Of a DNA stretch of 64,000 nt, positions 41,509-51,629 are shown one piece after another. Location of the stretch: contig NZ_ASJA01000005.1 in the NCBI RefSeq assembly GCF_000412185.1, forward strand, positions 1 to 64,000, read 5' to 3'. Each line of letters starts with the position of its first letter. Position 1 is the first letter of the stretch. The position numbers and the translations under genes were made by a program. The stretch is from Euryhalocaulis caribicus (lineage in GTDB: Bacteria; Pseudomonadota; Alphaproteobacteria; Caulobacterales; Maricaulaceae). The notes under the pieces were generated by a model. It was not told the DNA's origin, searched no databases, and worked only from the letters and a program-made list of their open reading frames with translations.

Positions 41509-44244
41509 ATGAATCCGACACGGTCCACGAAAATTGGAAAAAACCGTCACTGCCGGAGCGCTGCGCTCGCCGGTGTGGCGTGGTTCGCGCTTGCGGGGGC
41601 GATGGCGAACGCGCAACCGGCGGAGGTAAGCTTCAATATTGAAGCGGACGATCTGGGTGATGCGCTGAACGAGTTCGCTATCCAGAGCGGGCAGGAGATT
41701 ATTTTTGTCGAGGCGGAAACCGCCGGCAAGACGGCGACGCCGATCGATGGCGCATATACTCCGGATGAGGCGCTTGTCGCGCTGCTGGACGGAAGCGGGC
41801 TGGACTCCCGCACCAATGAGCTGGGCACCATACTGGTGGGCACGGTTGCGGCGCCAAAGACGCCTCCAGCAAAGAAGGCGCGGCGTGACGTCCCTTTTCG
41901 CCTCGCCCGGATGAACCAGGACGCTGAGGGGCAGGCAACGGCAGCCGGTCTTCCGGTCAGCGACAAGGATCAAGAGGAAGGCGATGATGGCGTGGCCAAT
42001 GGCCGCGACACTATCATTGTCACTGGCACGAGTATCCGGGGCGTCATCCCCAATAGCTCCCCACTCGACATCTATGACCGGGATGATTTCGAGCGGCTTG
42101 GCATTTCGAACGTGGAGGGGCTTCTTTCGGCCATTCCACAAAATATCAATTCCACCACTTCGCTCAGCGCCAATACCGTGACGCGTGTTCCCAACGCGCG
42201 GAATATCAACGCGCCAGACCTGCGCGGCCTTGGCGCCGGGGCGACTCTCAGCCTGATCAATGGCCGCCGTCTGCCGCTTGCCAATGTGGGCCGCGCCGCG
42301 GACGTGTCCCTTGTGCCGCTCGGGGCCGTTGAAAGGGTGGAGGTGCTTACCGATGGCGCCTCGTCCATTTACGGCGCGGACGCCGTAGGCGGGGTGGTGA
42401 ACTTCGTCCTGCGCGATGACTATGAGGGTGCACTAACATCCGCCAATTTTGCCGTGCGCGGAGAGGGTGGTTACGTCTCCAGCCAGCTTGATCAGACGCT
42501 TGGCGCAAGCTGGGATAGCGGTGGGGTAGTCGCCTCGCTTTCGGCGCGCTCATCCAGCCCCTTCAACGCCGCTGATGTCGATTTCAATGATTTGGATGAG
42601 ACCACCCTCGCGCCGCTGGATCAGCGTTATTCAGCTTTTGTCTCGGCGCATCAGGATATCACCGACCGCATTGAACTGTTTGCCGATGCTCTGGTTTCCA
42701 ACCGGAACACCAAGTCGATGGCCAGCGATACGCCGGGGACGGATTATGTCACGCATGGGGATACTCAGCAGGTCGTCGGCACGCTTGGTTTCCAGGCCGA
42801 TATTCTGAAGGACATCAGATTCGAACTGGTCGGCACCTATGGGTCGAACAAGGACACGCTGCAAATCGCTCAGAGTACGAATTCTGGCTTTTCTGAATTT
42901 GCAAGCAAGCAAGTCTTCGATTCCCTCGACATCACCGGAAAGCTTGATGGAACGCTGCTTCGCTTCGCGAACCGGGATTTTCTTTTCGCGCTCGGCGGCG
43001 GGTACCTGAAGCAGGATATGTCGCTCGCCAGAATGAATTTGGACAGGGACACGACCTACGCCTTCGGCGAACTGCTCATTCCGGTCATCGGCGACGGACA
43101 GGCCTTGCCGCTAGTCCAGGCGCTCGAGGTCAACCTTTCCGGACGGTATACCGATACGTCCGATTTCGGCGAAAGCTTCGATCCGAAAGTCGGGGTCTTC
43201 TGGCGCTTGAATGACGATTTCTCGCTGCGGACAACCTGGGGGGAGGCCTTCAGGGCGCCGGAACTGCCCCAGTTGGTCGATGCGCCGCAGGGCTATGCCA
43301 TCCTGCCTGTAACCTCGGCTGCGGGCGAATTTCCCGACCCATTCTCACCGGACCGCTCGACTGTCTATTTCGTTGCCGGGGAATACATGAATCCGGATCT
43401 CGACCCCGAAACCTCGACAGCCTTCACGGCCGGATTCGACTATCAATCGTCTTATTTTGAAGGCTTTTCACTATCGGGAACCTATTTCCATATCGACTAT
43501 ACTGACCGGATCGCCCTGGCGCCTCAGGAACAAGAGATTGCGGCCGACCCGGAAGGTTATGCCGAGCTGATCAGTCCCAAGGTCAATGATCAGGAGATCC
43601 TGGACTTCCTGTCTGATTCCCTTGGCGTCTTCGACTACCGGGACATGACCTATACGCCTACACCGGACGCCGAGGCCATCGCCGCCGACGTGACATATGT
43701 CATCCGCAACGGGCTGAGAAATATCGCCTCCCAGGAAACGTCCGGCATGGACCTGTCGGCCGAGTACAGGGGCGCTGTCGGAGAAACCGATTTTGATGTC
43801 GGTTTGAACGCGACCTTCATCTTCAAGAATGATCAACAGGCCACGGCCGGATCGCCCGTCGTCGCGCGCGCCGACACGATTACCTATCCTGTCGACCTGC
43901 GGGGGCGGGCCTATGCCGGTCTGACGCGGAACGGCTGGTCGGGACGTCTGATCCTCAACTACGTCGACAGCTACAAGAATACTTCTGTTTCGCCAGTGGA
44001 GAAGATCGACAGCTGGACCACGCTCGACCTGGTGGCGTCCTACAGCTTTTCCACGGAGGGCGGGGGCGTCCTGGAGGGGACCCGCCTCGGGTTCAACGTC
44101 CAGAATCTTTTTAATGAGGACCCGCCATTCGTCAGGTCCTTTGACGACCGGTTTGCCGTGACGCTGGCCGGGACAAATTACGATGCCAGCAATCATGATC
44201 CCTTCGGCCGTGTGTTCAGGGTCAGTCTCACCAAGGAATGGTGA
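41509..44244 (+). CDS. TonB-dependent transducer with STN domain
   Basis: 911 residues, outer-membrane beta barrel. Signal peptide (AALAGVAWFALAGAMANAQ), STN domain (about 30-105: VSFNIEADDLGDALNEFAIQ) that contacts FecR, TonB box region DTIIVTGTSIRG, plug domain (NVEGLLSAIPQNINSTTSLS; LINGRRLPLANVG; VERVEVLTDGASSIYGADAV) and barrel ending in FRVSLTKEW with terminal aromatic. The start ATG 41509 has GGGGGAG upstream. The large insertion-free NTE and the barrel resemble the caulobacter/sphingomonad NicO/BtuB-like group loosely. Ligand unknown; peptides or glycans are common for this type. Confidence 0.9.
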   Translation: MNPTRSTKIGKNRHCRSAALAGVAWFALAGAMANAQPAEVSFNIEADDLGDALNEFAIQSGQEIIFVEAETAGKTATPIDGAYTPDEALVALLDGSGLDSRTNELGTILVGTVAAPKTPPAKKARRDVPFRLARMNQDAEGQATAAGLPVSDKDQEEGDDGVANGRDTIIVTGTSIRGVIPNSSPLDIYDRDDFERLGISNVEGLLSAIPQNINSTTSLSANTVTRVPNARNINAPDLRGLGAGATLSLINGRRLPLANVGRAADVSLVPLGAVERVEVLTDGASSIYGADAVGGVVNFVLRDDYEGALTSANFAVRGEGGYVSSQLDQTLGASWDSGGVVASLSARSSSPFNAADVDFNDLDETTLAPLDQRYSAFVSAHQDITDRIELFADALVSNRNTKSMASDTPGTDYVTHGDTQQVVGTLGFQADILKDIRFELVGTYGSNKDTLQIAQSTNSGFSEFASKQVFDSLDITGKLDGTLLRFANRDFLFALGGGYLKQDMSLARMNLDRDTTYAFGELLIPVIGDGQALPLVQALEVNLSGRYTDTSDFGESFDPKVGVFWRLNDDFSLRTTWGEAFRAPELPQLVDAPQGYAILPVTSAAGEFPDPFSPDRSTVYFVAGEYMNPDLDPETSTAFTAGFDYQSSYFEGFSLSGTYFHIDYTDRIALAPQEQEIAADPEGYAELISPKVNDQEILDFLSDSLGVFDYRDMTYTPTPDAEAIAADVTYVIRNGLRNIASQETSGMDLSAEYRGAVGETDFDVGLNATFIFKNDQQATAGSPVVARADTITYPVDLRGRAYAGLTRNGWSGRLILNYVDSYKNTSVSPVEKIDSWTTLDLVASYSFSTEGGGVLEGTRLGFNVQNLFNEDPPFVRSFDDRFAVTLAGTNYDASNHDPFGRVFRVSLTKEW

Positions 44245-44289
44245 GGCTGGCGTGTTGCCCCACATGACCGGATACCAGGAGGATAACTC

Positions 44290-45750
44290 ATGAAAACACG
44301 CGGATTTATGTTTGCCGCGATTGCCGTTGCCTTGGTCCTGGCGGCGCCCCTGAGCGCTCCGGCCCTGGCGCAGGACAGTGTGTCCGGCAATGAGATGCGG
44401 GCGCCTCTGGCGGTGGGGGATGAGGCCCCGCCCTTGTCGATTGACCGATGGGCAAGCGGGCCTGCGGTCGATACGGCGAATCCGGATACGCCCTACGTGG
44501 TCGTATTCCACATCACGGCCTGCCCTTCCTGCCGTAAGTCGCTGCCTTATCTCGGCGAGCTGTCGCAGGCATACGGACAGGATGTTCCGATCGTGAATGT
44601 CTTCGCCCACGAATTGCCTGTGCCAAACGACCCCGAGGGGCTCGCCTCGATGGAGAAGGTTCGCTCACTCCTGGAAGCTGTGGGAGGCGCCACAGATATG
44701 TCTGTCGGTGTTGACGGACCTGGTCGTGAGATGGGCGACCAATGGGGCATATATGCGTTTCCAAGCGCCTATCTGGTGATTGATGGCGAAATTGCCTGGA
44801 CCGGCGATCCGACCTGGCTTGAACCGGTGCTGGAGCAAGTGCGCGCCGGCACATTCGACCCGGAGGCCGCGCTGAAACAGCAGGAGGCCTACGACGCCAA
44901 AAAAGGAGCCGCGCGGACCGCGGCCATGGAAGAGGATTTTGACGGAGCGCTTGCAATCGCTGAGGAGCTTATCGCCAGCCATCCTCACGAAAGCTCACTC
45001 TACTTCATGAAATACCAGATTCTTCTCGATTCTGGACAGCAGGAGGCGGCGGACGGCTTTCTGGAGCAACTGATCGAGGCGGATCCGGAAGGGTTCGATT
45101 GGGATCATCTCGTGCCGATGACCTATCTCTTCCCGGAGGAGCCGAATTTTGCGCTGTCACTCAGAACGGCTGACAAGGCGATTGCTCGCGCCAGGTGGGA
45201 CCTGGCCGTGGCCTCGCTTTTGTCTTGGAAGGCGAAGATCTATCTCGCACGCCACGATGCGCAGCAGCCTGACGACAAGCGCGACATAGAGAAGGCCGCC
45301 GAAGTTTTGAAGAAGGCTTTGGCCATAAGCGAGGCTGAGGGCGATATCCTGGACCGCCGGCGTTACGAGGCTGAACTTGCCTTCTTACAGTTCAGGCAGT
45401 GGGCGGGCGTCGACGATGAAATAGCAAGTAATTTCCTGAAATCGGTCCTCACCAAGGAAGCGCCGCGGGTGAATTGGGTTCGCTATGTCGAAGACGGGCT
45501 TCGCTACCAGGAAACGCCGGATTACGGGCTGCTCCTGTGGTCTGCCGACCGTGCCTATGCCGAGGCGTTCGATGAGACGATGGAGGCGGAGGCCCTGGCC
45601 AGCAAGGGCGCGGTCTATGCGGCCATGGCGAACTACCCCGATGCCATATCTCTCTATGAGGAAGCCGTTTCAAAAGTCCGCTTCGCCGCCAACCAGGACG
45701 CGCTCGCCGACTATGAGGAAGCGCTCTCATCGCTTCGTGAAAAGCTTTGA
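44290..45750 (+). CDS. Exported thioredoxin-like protein with TPR repeats
   Basis: 486 residues. Signal peptide (FAAIAVALVLAAPLSAPALAQ), thioredoxin fold with active-site ACPSCRKSLPYL (about 75-88; CPSC in place of CGPC) and cis-Pro region YAFPSAYLVIDG, then a long helical part with TPR-like pairs (DFDGALAIAEELIASHPHES; ALASKGAVYAAMANYPDAIS). It is 45 bases after the TonB gene and 13 bases before the DsbD-N-like gene. Periplasmic redox role; reduction of a cargo disulfide or metal handling is possible. Confidence 0.8.
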   Translation: MKTRGFMFAAIAVALVLAAPLSAPALAQDSVSGNEMRAPLAVGDEAPPLSIDRWASGPAVDTANPDTPYVVVFHITACPSCRKSLPYLGELSQAYGQDVPIVNVFAHELPVPNDPEGLASMEKVRSLLEAVGGATDMSVGVDGPGREMGDQWGIYAFPSAYLVIDGEIAWTGDPTWLEPVLEQVRAGTFDPEAALKQQEAYDAKKGAARTAAMEEDFDGALAIAEELIASHPHESSLYFMKYQILLDSGQQEAADGFLEQLIEADPEGFDWDHLVPMTYLFPEEPNFALSLRTADKAIARARWDLAVASLLSWKAKIYLARHDAQQPDDKRDIEKAAEVLKKALAISEAEGDILDRRRYEAELAFLQFRQWAGVDDEIASNFLKSVLTKEAPRVNWVRYVEDGLRYQETPDYGLLLWSADRAYAEAFDETMEAEALASKGAVYAAMANYPDAISLYEEAVSKVRFAANQDALADYEEALSSLREKL

Positions 45751-45763
45751 AGAGGGGCTTGCC

Positions 45764-46225
45764 ATGACACGATTAAAAACGGCCCTGGCTTGCCTGTTCG
45801 CAGTTTTCCAGAGTGCGGCCGCCGCCCCGGAAGATCCCGGCGGCTGGCGCATCGAGGCGCCGGATAGGATGGCTCCCGGCGAGATCGCCAGCCTGGAACT
45901 TGTCTTCGATATCAATTCGCCCTGGCAGATGTATGCGCCGTCTTCACTCAACGACGCAATCGGCGTGGTTGGTCTCGCCGTCTCTCTCGATGCGCCCGAG
46001 GGTTTTGCTGTCTCACAGCCTGACTACCCGCGCCCGGTCAATATGGGCCGGTACGAAGTGTATGAGGGACCGCAGGCAACGGCCCGGATCAAGGTAAGGG
46101 CCGGCGCGGACGCCATGCCGGGCACATACAGATTGCAAGGGCAAGTTCAGTACCAGTTCTGCAAGCCGACCCTCTGCCTCCCGCCGCAGCGCGACAAGCT
46201 CGCTCTCGTGATCGAGGTGGAGTGA
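45764..46225 (+). CDS. DsbD N-terminal domain-like periplasmic protein
   Basis: 153 residues. Signal peptide (LKTALACLFAVFQSAAAAP), immunoglobulin-like fold, and C133-C138 in YQFCKPTLCLPP, comparable to the redox Cys pair of the DsbD alpha domain. There is no membrane or thioredoxin part, so it needs a partner, presumably the CPSC thioredoxin directly upstream. AGAGGGG precedes ATG 45764. The pair makes a disulfide-exchange module tied to the TonB transducer. Confidence 0.75.
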   Translation: MTRLKTALACLFAVFQSAAAAPEDPGGWRIEAPDRMAPGEIASLELVFDINSPWQMYAPSSLNDAIGVVGLAVSLDAPEGFAVSQPDYPRPVNMGRYEVYEGPQATARIKVRAGADAMPGTYRLQGQVQYQFCKPTLCLPPQRDKLALVIEVE

Positions 46226-46248
46226 GGACGGCGGAGCTAGCAGAAATG

Positions 46249-46484
46249 GGTATGCCAGAGGAAACCGGTTTGAGCCGTGCCCGTGACATCAATACCGTCT
46301 CCGAATGGCCAACCGATTCTGCCATTCAATACACCACTTGAGGTGATCTGGTTGGCGGTGATGCCTTCGCCGCTCAACGCTAAAAGTAGATCGCGCCGCT
46401 GTCTTTGCCGAATGGCTCAGCTCGGTGCGGTCTCAGGTCGATAACTCGGCTCTACGGAGACCGGTTCGCATTCCCAGAATCGCG
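46249..46484 (+). mobile_element. IS6-family relic with internal deletion
   Basis: Left end GGTATGCCAGAGGAAACCGG and the leader up to GAATGGCCAACCGATTCTGC (the decayed transposase start), then ...TGGTTGGCGGTGATGCCTTC, then the right end GCTCTACGGAGACCGGTTCG. About 235 bases. The middle of the transposase is lost. Confidence 0.65.
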
Positions 46485-46509
46485 GACCAAGAGCCACTCA
46501 GGCAAGGGT

Positions 46510-47256
46510 TCAGCCTGTAACTACTCCGTATTTCTGGGAGGTTACGAGAATACCAGCAATCTGGGCCACGATGCTGCAGGCAGTATTCAAAGCGACAACG
46601 ATCACAGCGAGCAGCCCGGCGCGCCACACTTTGGAAAGTCCCGACACGCCTGCATACGCTCCGCGATAGCCGGTTTGGAAGTGTATAAGGAACGAGACCA
46701 TTGCGATCACGACGCCATATCCCACAAGCCAGTCGCCCGGTACGAACAGCATTATTGTCATGAAGACCGGCATCAAGCTTGCGCTCGGCACAATCGTCGC
46801 AAACAGGTAGCGCTGCCGGAGCGCTGTTGTCGTGGGCTCTCCCCAGAATGGATAGACCAGCGACAGCGCGACCATGCTGACGATGTGAAGAACAGGCACG
46901 AGCCCGAAGACCCACAGTACAGTCTCCTTGCCGACGTCTTCATAGGTCATGCCTTCGGGCAGGAGCAAACCGGCTTGGGCGAAGCCTGCGGCATAAGCGC
47001 TGATCATGCCGGCATTCTCGCCAATCCACCAAACCTGCAGCAAGGAATACAGCGCGAAGAAGGAAAGCCAGAGTCGGATCGACGGCGTATATGTGTCGTT
47101 CCAGTCGAGCGTCCTGGCGGCTGAAAAATAGCGTTTCGGGCGGACCCAGAGCACCCGCACTGACCGCAGCCCCCTCAGATTGAGACCGAACAGGTCTTCA
47201 GCCAATGCATCAATCGGCAGGGTGGCGAATTTGGGGTCGGCACTCTTCGTGGTCAT
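46510..47256 (-). CDS. Integral membrane protein of unknown function
   Basis: 248 residues with five or six membrane helices after a soluble 60-residue N-terminus (RVLWVRPKRYFSAARTLDWN is its conserved-looking segment). Hydrophobic segments include LWLSFFALYSLLQVWWIG, VLWVFGLVPVLHIVSMVALSL and LLAVIVVALNTACSIVAQIAG. It resembles Yip1/DUF3667-type membrane proteins only loosely. Flanked by IS relics on both sides. No function assigned. Confidence 0.65.
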   Translation of the reverse strand: MTTKSADPKFATLPIDALAEDLFGLNLRGLRSVRVLWVRPKRYFSAARTLDWNDTYTPSIRLWLSFFALYSLLQVWWIGENAGMISAYAAGFAQAGLLLPEGMTYEDVGKETVLWVFGLVPVLHIVSMVALSLVYPFWGEPTTTALRQRYLFATIVPSASLMPVFMTIMLFVPGDWLVGYGVVIAMVSFLIHFQTGYRGAYAGVSGLSKVWRAGLLAVIVVALNTACSIVAQIAGILVTSQKYGVVTG

Positions 47257-47373
47257 TTCCTACCCCCGTCGCGCTTGGATTTATATTGGACGAACCGACC
47301 TCCGAAACGAGTCGGACGACTCGGCAGAAAGTTCGGCCGCGCTAAGCTGACAGGATTTTAGCGGGCAGACAAA

Positions 47374-47468
47374 GTATTGGACACCCTCGAATGGCCAGCT
47401 TCTGGCTGGACAGGGGCGGGTGCTTCCTTGGCTCTACGGAGACCGGTTCGCATCAGACTGAAAGCACC
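47374..47468 (+). mobile_element. IS6-family miniature relic
   Basis: 95 bases: left end GTATTGGACACCCTCGAATG, then directly the right end GGCTCTACGGAGACCGGTTC and AAAGCACC. Both ends survive while the transposase is gone, a MITE-like form. Confidence 0.55.
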
Positions 47469-47512
47469 GCCATCGCTCTGCGAACAATCTTCTCTCTGTC
47501 CGTAATCTCGCC

Positions 47513-48418
47513 CTATGCCGTCGCCGCCTTACCGGTCTGGCGCGCCAGATCTATGAATGCCTTGAACGCGGCGGAGGGATTGCGCCGGCTGGGATAATAC
47601 AGCGCCAGATCCGCGAATGGCGGCGTCCAGTCCTCGAGCACGCGCACGACGCGCTTCTCCTGGATGTCTTCGCGAATATCCTGTTCAAGCAGCAACCCTA
47701 TGCCGACGCCTTCAAGAACAGCGGTGCGCATCAGGCTGGCCTCATCCAGAGTCAGTGATCCCGGCGCGTCTATCAGCGCGATTTCGCCGTCCTTCTCGAA
47801 GCGCCAGCGGAACAGGATTCCGTTCGGCAAACGGGCGCGGATGCAGCGATGGTTGAAAAGGTCTTGGGGCGTTTTCGGCGCGTCATGGGTTTCAAAATAT
47901 TTCGCTGATCCGACGATGGCGTAGCGTTGCGGCCTTCCAAGCGGGACAGCGATCATGTCGGCTGGCACCATATCCGCCCGGCGCAGGCCCAGATCGAACC
48001 CTTCAGCGACGATATCGACCAGTCTTTCCTCGGTAACGATATCGATCTGTACCTCCGGGTAGCGGCGCAGGAATTCCAGAACCAGCGGAGACAGGATTTC
48101 ACGGGCCCCGGCGGCGAAAGCGTTTATACGCAGAGTGCCGGTTGGCGTGGTTTGCTGCGAGCGGACCGCCTCCATGGCGGCGTGGATATCCTGCAGGGCG
48201 GGACTCATCTGTTCGATAAAGGCCCGGCCCGCATCCGTGAGCGAGACGCTTCAGGTCGTTCTGTTGAACAACCGCACGCCGAGATCCCCCTCAAGCTTGG
48301 CCACGGCATTGCTCAATGCGGTTGTCGATACGCCAAGGATGCGCGCGGCGGCGCGGAACGACCGCTCGCGCGCAATGGCGATGACGGCGTCGAGTTCGTT
48401 GAGCCCCGTTCGAAACAT
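47513..48418 (-). pseudogene. LysR-family regulator with premature TGA
   Basis: Full-length in one frame: N-terminal HTH ([40 protein letters not shown]) and substrate-binding domain ([39 protein letters not shown]). Codon 56 is TGA (48251-48253) exactly where LysR proteins read [14 protein letters not shown], so a single CGA-to-TGA change explains it. Either a recent nonsense mutation or a sequencing error. It diverges from the 48520-49619 pair, which it presumably regulated. Confidence 0.8.
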
Positions 48419-48519
48419 TGTCCCGAAATCCGCAATGGCAGGTCCCGTTTTATCCCGATTGTTGTCGCGTGTGTCCACGCCTAGATGGCTGGCGAACCCT
48501 GAAACCGCAGGAGATCGCC

Positions 48520-48843
48520 ATGAAACTGCCCGCCCCTGTCAAACAATTCTTCGACGCCGATCAGGTCCCTCGGGGGCCCGCGCCGGTCAGCGCCTTTGCG
48601 GCGGACGCGTCCGTCAAGGATGAAGGAAAAATCCATGTCGGGCGCCGCGAGATCGCCCAGTGGTGGCAAGCAGCCAAGGCGCGATACCAACATACCGCGG
48701 AACCGCAGGAGGTCCTGGACAATGAGGGCCGAACGATCGTCCGTGCATTGGTCTCGGGAAATTTCCCCGGGAGTCCGGCCCGGCTGGCTTTTTCCTTCCT
48801 GCTTGAAGACGGAAGAATCTCACAACTGGAAATCGGGGCATGA
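48520..48843 (+). CDS. SnoaL/NTF2-like small protein
   Basis: 107 residues with the alpha+beta barrel pattern of NTF2-like polyketide cyclase or SnoaL-type proteins ([45 protein letters not shown]). ATG 48520 has CAGGAG upstream. The stop overlaps the SDR start as ATGA. Often paired with SDR enzymes in small-molecule conversion; the substrate is unknown. Confidence 0.8.
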   Translation: MKLPAPVKQFFDADQVPRGPAPVSAFAADASVKDEGKIHVGRREIAQWWQAAKARYQHTAEPQEVLDNEGRTIVRALVSGNFPGSPARLAFSFLLEDGRISQLEIGA

Positions 48844-49619
48844 GCGGCTTCCTGCAACTCCAGGACACGCGCGTTCTGATTACAGGGGGAACGCGCGGCG
48901 CGGGCGCTGCGACAGTCGCCCTGTTCCGTGAGCTTGGCGCCCATGTGCTGACAGCGGCGCGGACACGGCCTGATGCGACGCCCGAGGACATTTTCGTTTC
49001 CGCCGATCTTACAACGGCGCGCGGTTGCGCCGACCTTGCCGCCGCCGCGCGGGACCGCCTTGGCGGGGTCGATGTGCTTATTCACATGCTGGGCGGGTCC
49101 TCTGCGCCGGCTGGCGGATTCTCGGTGCTAGGCGACGCCGAATGGGCAAGGGAGCTTGATCTCAATTTGATGCCCGCCGTTCGTCTGGACCGCGCCCTGG
49201 TTCCTGACATGGTGGCGCGCGGGCGCGGCGCCGTCATTCACGTGACATCAATCCAGAGCAGACTTCCGCTGCCGGAGGCGACAACTGCCTATGCGGCTGC
49301 GAAGGCTGCGCTCTCCACCTACAGCAAAAGCCTGTCGAAGGAGGTTTCGCCCCATGGCGTGCGCGTCCTGCGCGTATCACCCGGCTGGATCGAGACGGAG
49401 GCGGCGATCAGCATGATCGAACGGGTCGCAAAGAGCGCCGGAGTCGACCGCGAAGGCGGCAAGAAAATCGTCATGGATTCGCTGGGCGGCATTCCAGCCG
49501 GCCGCCCCTCGAAGCCTGACGAGGTGGCCAATCTTATCGCCTTTCTCGCATCGGACCGCGCCGCCTCCATTACCGGCGCGGAGTACGTCATTGATGGCGG
49601 GACGATCCCCACAGTCTAG
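48840..49619 (+). CDS. SDR family oxidoreductase
   Basis: 259 residues. Cofactor motif [10 protein letters not shown], catalytic Ser in [10 protein letters not shown], Tyr and Lys in YAAAKAAL, C-terminal DGGT. HMLGG replaces the usual NNAG, a mild variant. Coupled to the SnoaL-like gene and divergent from the broken LysR gene, so it is the likely target of that regulator. Confidence 0.9.
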   Translation: MSGFLQLQDTRVLITGGTRGAGAATVALFRELGAHVLTAARTRPDATPEDIFVSADLTTARGCADLAAAARDRLGGVDVLIHMLGGSSAPAGGFSVLGDAEWARELDLNLMPAVRLDRALVPDMVARGRGAVIHVTSIQSRLPLPEATTAYAAAKAALSTYSKSLSKEVSPHGVRVLRVSPGWIETEAAISMIERVAKSAGVDREGGKKIVMDSLGGIPAGRPSKPDEVANLIAFLASDRAASITGAEYVIDGGTIPTV

Positions 49620-49655
49620 CGCCTTCACCCCCCTCTAACCCCAAGGAACAAGACA

Positions 49656-50456
49656 ATGATCTCCGGTATCCGAAACACTGCAATGGCTGCGGCAACAATC
49701 GCGGCAATATCCGTCGCCGCGGACGCGGAAACGAACGCGCGCATCCCAGAAGATCAATCGGTGCGGAACGTCGTGCTGGTCCACGGCGCCTTTGCCGACG
49801 GTTCGGGCTGGCGCGGCGTTTATGACGATCTCGTCGCGCGCGGCTATCGCGTCACGATTGTGCAGAACCCTCTTACCTCGTTCGGTGACGACGTGCAGGC
49901 GACGCGCCGTATCCTGGCGCGGCAGGACGGGCCCAGCATTCTTGTCGGCCACTCTTATGGCGGATCGGTCATCACCGAGGCCGGGACCGGAGAGAACGTC
50001 GCTGGTCTTGTTTACGTTTCCGCGCTCGCCCCCGATGCGGGTGAAAGCACGGGGGACCAGTTCGCGGAGATACCGGCGCCTCCGGAATTCGTGATCGAGA
50101 CCGGTCCCGACGGCTTCGGCTTCGTGAATTTGGAACTGTTCAAGGCAGGCTTCGCCGGCGACACGACTGACGCGGATGCGGCTTTCCTGCGGGACGCTCA
50201 GGTTCCCATCAATATGGAGATATTCGGCGAGCGGCTGACGCAGGCGGCATGGCGTCACAAGCCGAGCTGGGCGATCGTGGCGACGGAGGACCACGCGATC
50301 GATCCGCGTCTGCTGCGCCAGCAGGCTGAACGCGCCGGCGCCGAGATCACGGAAGTCGAGGCAAGCCATGTGCCCTTTATCACCCAGCCGCACGCCGTCG
50401 CCGAAGTAATCGACCAGGCGGCGCGCCAGGTCTCGACAGTGGCCGTGAATGAGTAG
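49656..50456 (+). CDS. Exported alpha/beta hydrolase
   Basis: 266 residues. Signal-like N-terminus (MAAATIAAISVAADAE), HGAFADGSGW oxyanion region, nucleophile elbow GHSYGG, acid region TEDHAIDP and catalytic His in VEASHVPFI. It resembles the pyrethroid-hydrolase-like, YdeN-type hydrolases often found beside SDR genes. CAAGGAAC lies in front of the ATG. Confidence 0.85.
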   Translation: MISGIRNTAMAAATIAAISVAADAETNARIPEDQSVRNVVLVHGAFADGSGWRGVYDDLVARGYRVTIVQNPLTSFGDDVQATRRILARQDGPSILVGHSYGGSVITEAGTGENVAGLVYVSALAPDAGESTGDQFAEIPAPPEFVIETGPDGFGFVNLELFKAGFAGDTTDADAAFLRDAQVPINMEIFGERLTQAAWRHKPSWAIVATEDHAIDPRLLRQQAERAGAEITEVEASHVPFITQPHAVAEVIDQAARQVSTVAVNE

Positions 50457-50561
50457 GACGGCGTTCGTGCGCCGCTTTGCCCGGGCGGCCGACGAGGCGC
50501 GCGGCCGCCGCCGTCCGCAGTTCCAGCATTCCCGATAACATCAGCAAGAGGAGCTTGGATC

Positions 50562-51392
50562 ATGAGCTTTGTGAAAACACAGGACCGTACGGAGATTTTC
50601 TTCAAGGACTGGGGGGCGCGGGATGCGCAGCCCATCGTGTTCCATCACGGCTGGCCCCTGAGCGCCGATGATTGGGACAATCAGATGATGTATTTTCTCG
50701 GCGAAGGGTACCGGGTCATCGCCCATGACCGACGCGGCCATGGCCGGTCGACCCAGACATGGGAAGGCAACGAGATGGATACCTACGCCGCGGATGTCGC
50801 GGCGCTGGCAGATCATCTCGACCTGAAAGAGGCTGTCCATATCGGCCACTCCACCGGCGGCGGGGAGGTCGCCCGGTACGTCGCCCGCGCAAGGCCGGGA
50901 CGGGTGGCCAAGGCCGTTCTCATCGGCGCCGTTCCGCCCATCATGGTCAAGACCGCCGCTAATCCGGGCGGGCTGCCGATTGAAGTGTTCGACGGTTTTC
51001 GGGACGCGCTGGTTGCCAACCGTGCGCAGTTCTTTCTCGATGTGCCGAGCGGGCCGTTCTACGGCTTCAACCGGCCGGGCGCGAAAGTCGATCAGGGCGT
51101 GATCTGGAACTGGTGGCGACAGGGCATGATGGGCGGCGCGAAGGCCCATTATGATTGCATCAAGGCCTTTTCCGAAACCGATTTTACCGAGGATCTAAGG
51201 GCGATCGATGTTCCCACCCTCGTGATGCACGGCGATGACGACCAGATTGTGCCGTATGCCGACTCCGCGCCGCTTTCGGTCGAGCTTTTGAAGCATGGGA
51301 CGCTGAAGACATACGAAGGGCTGGGTCATGGAATGTGCACGATCAACCCGGATGTGGTGAATCGGGATCTCCTCGCTTTCATCAACGCGTAG
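50562..51392 (+). CDS. Alpha/beta hydrolase, non-haem chloroperoxidase-like
   Basis: 276 residues. [18 protein letters not shown] near the start, nucleophile elbow [12 protein letters not shown], Asp in HGDDDQIVP and His in GLGHGMC: the full triad of the cofactor-free chloroperoxidase/esterase group. No signal peptide. AGAGGAG upstream supports ATG 50562. Despite the family name an esterase or lactonase role is usual. Confidence 0.9.
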   Translation: MSFVKTQDRTEIFFKDWGARDAQPIVFHHGWPLSADDWDNQMMYFLGEGYRVIAHDRRGHGRSTQTWEGNEMDTYAADVAALADHLDLKEAVHIGHSTGGGEVARYVARARPGRVAKAVLIGAVPPIMVKTAANPGGLPIEVFDGFRDALVANRAQFFLDVPSGPFYGFNRPGAKVDQGVIWNWWRQGMMGGAKAHYDCIKAFSETDFTEDLRAIDVPTLVMHGDDDQIVPYADSAPLSVELLKHGTLKTYEGLGHGMCTINPDVVNRDLLAFINA

Positions 51393-51407
51393 CGGCGCGC
51401 CATTCTG

Positions 51408-51576
51408 GCTTTGCCGGAGGAAACGCGCTTGAGCGATTAACGAGTCCCGGCGAACCAACGCTTTCGTATTTCAAGGCATCAGCGGAGGTAATCGCCTTCC
51501 GCTGATGCTTCAGCGCAGCCTGAAAGCTGGGCCATTTCCGCTTTATGGAGCCGGGACGCATTCGCCTGACAAAGCC
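51408..51576 (+). mobile_element. IS6-family miniature relic
   Basis: About 170 bases: left GGCTTTGCCGGAGGAAACGC, decayed transposase start (TTTCGTATTTCAAGGCATCA), right end GACGCATTCGCCTGACAAAG. Same family as the copies at 21948 and 38288. Confidence 0.6.
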
Positions 51577-51629
51577 CTGTTTTCAAATAGCGTCCGATTT
51601 ACGGTGGCAATACGCCAATAAGTCGATAT

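Noticed and set aside
47513-48208. Independent 231-residue binding protein
   Set aside because: It is the C-terminal part of the LysR gene, in the same frame as the HTH part, split only by one TGA.
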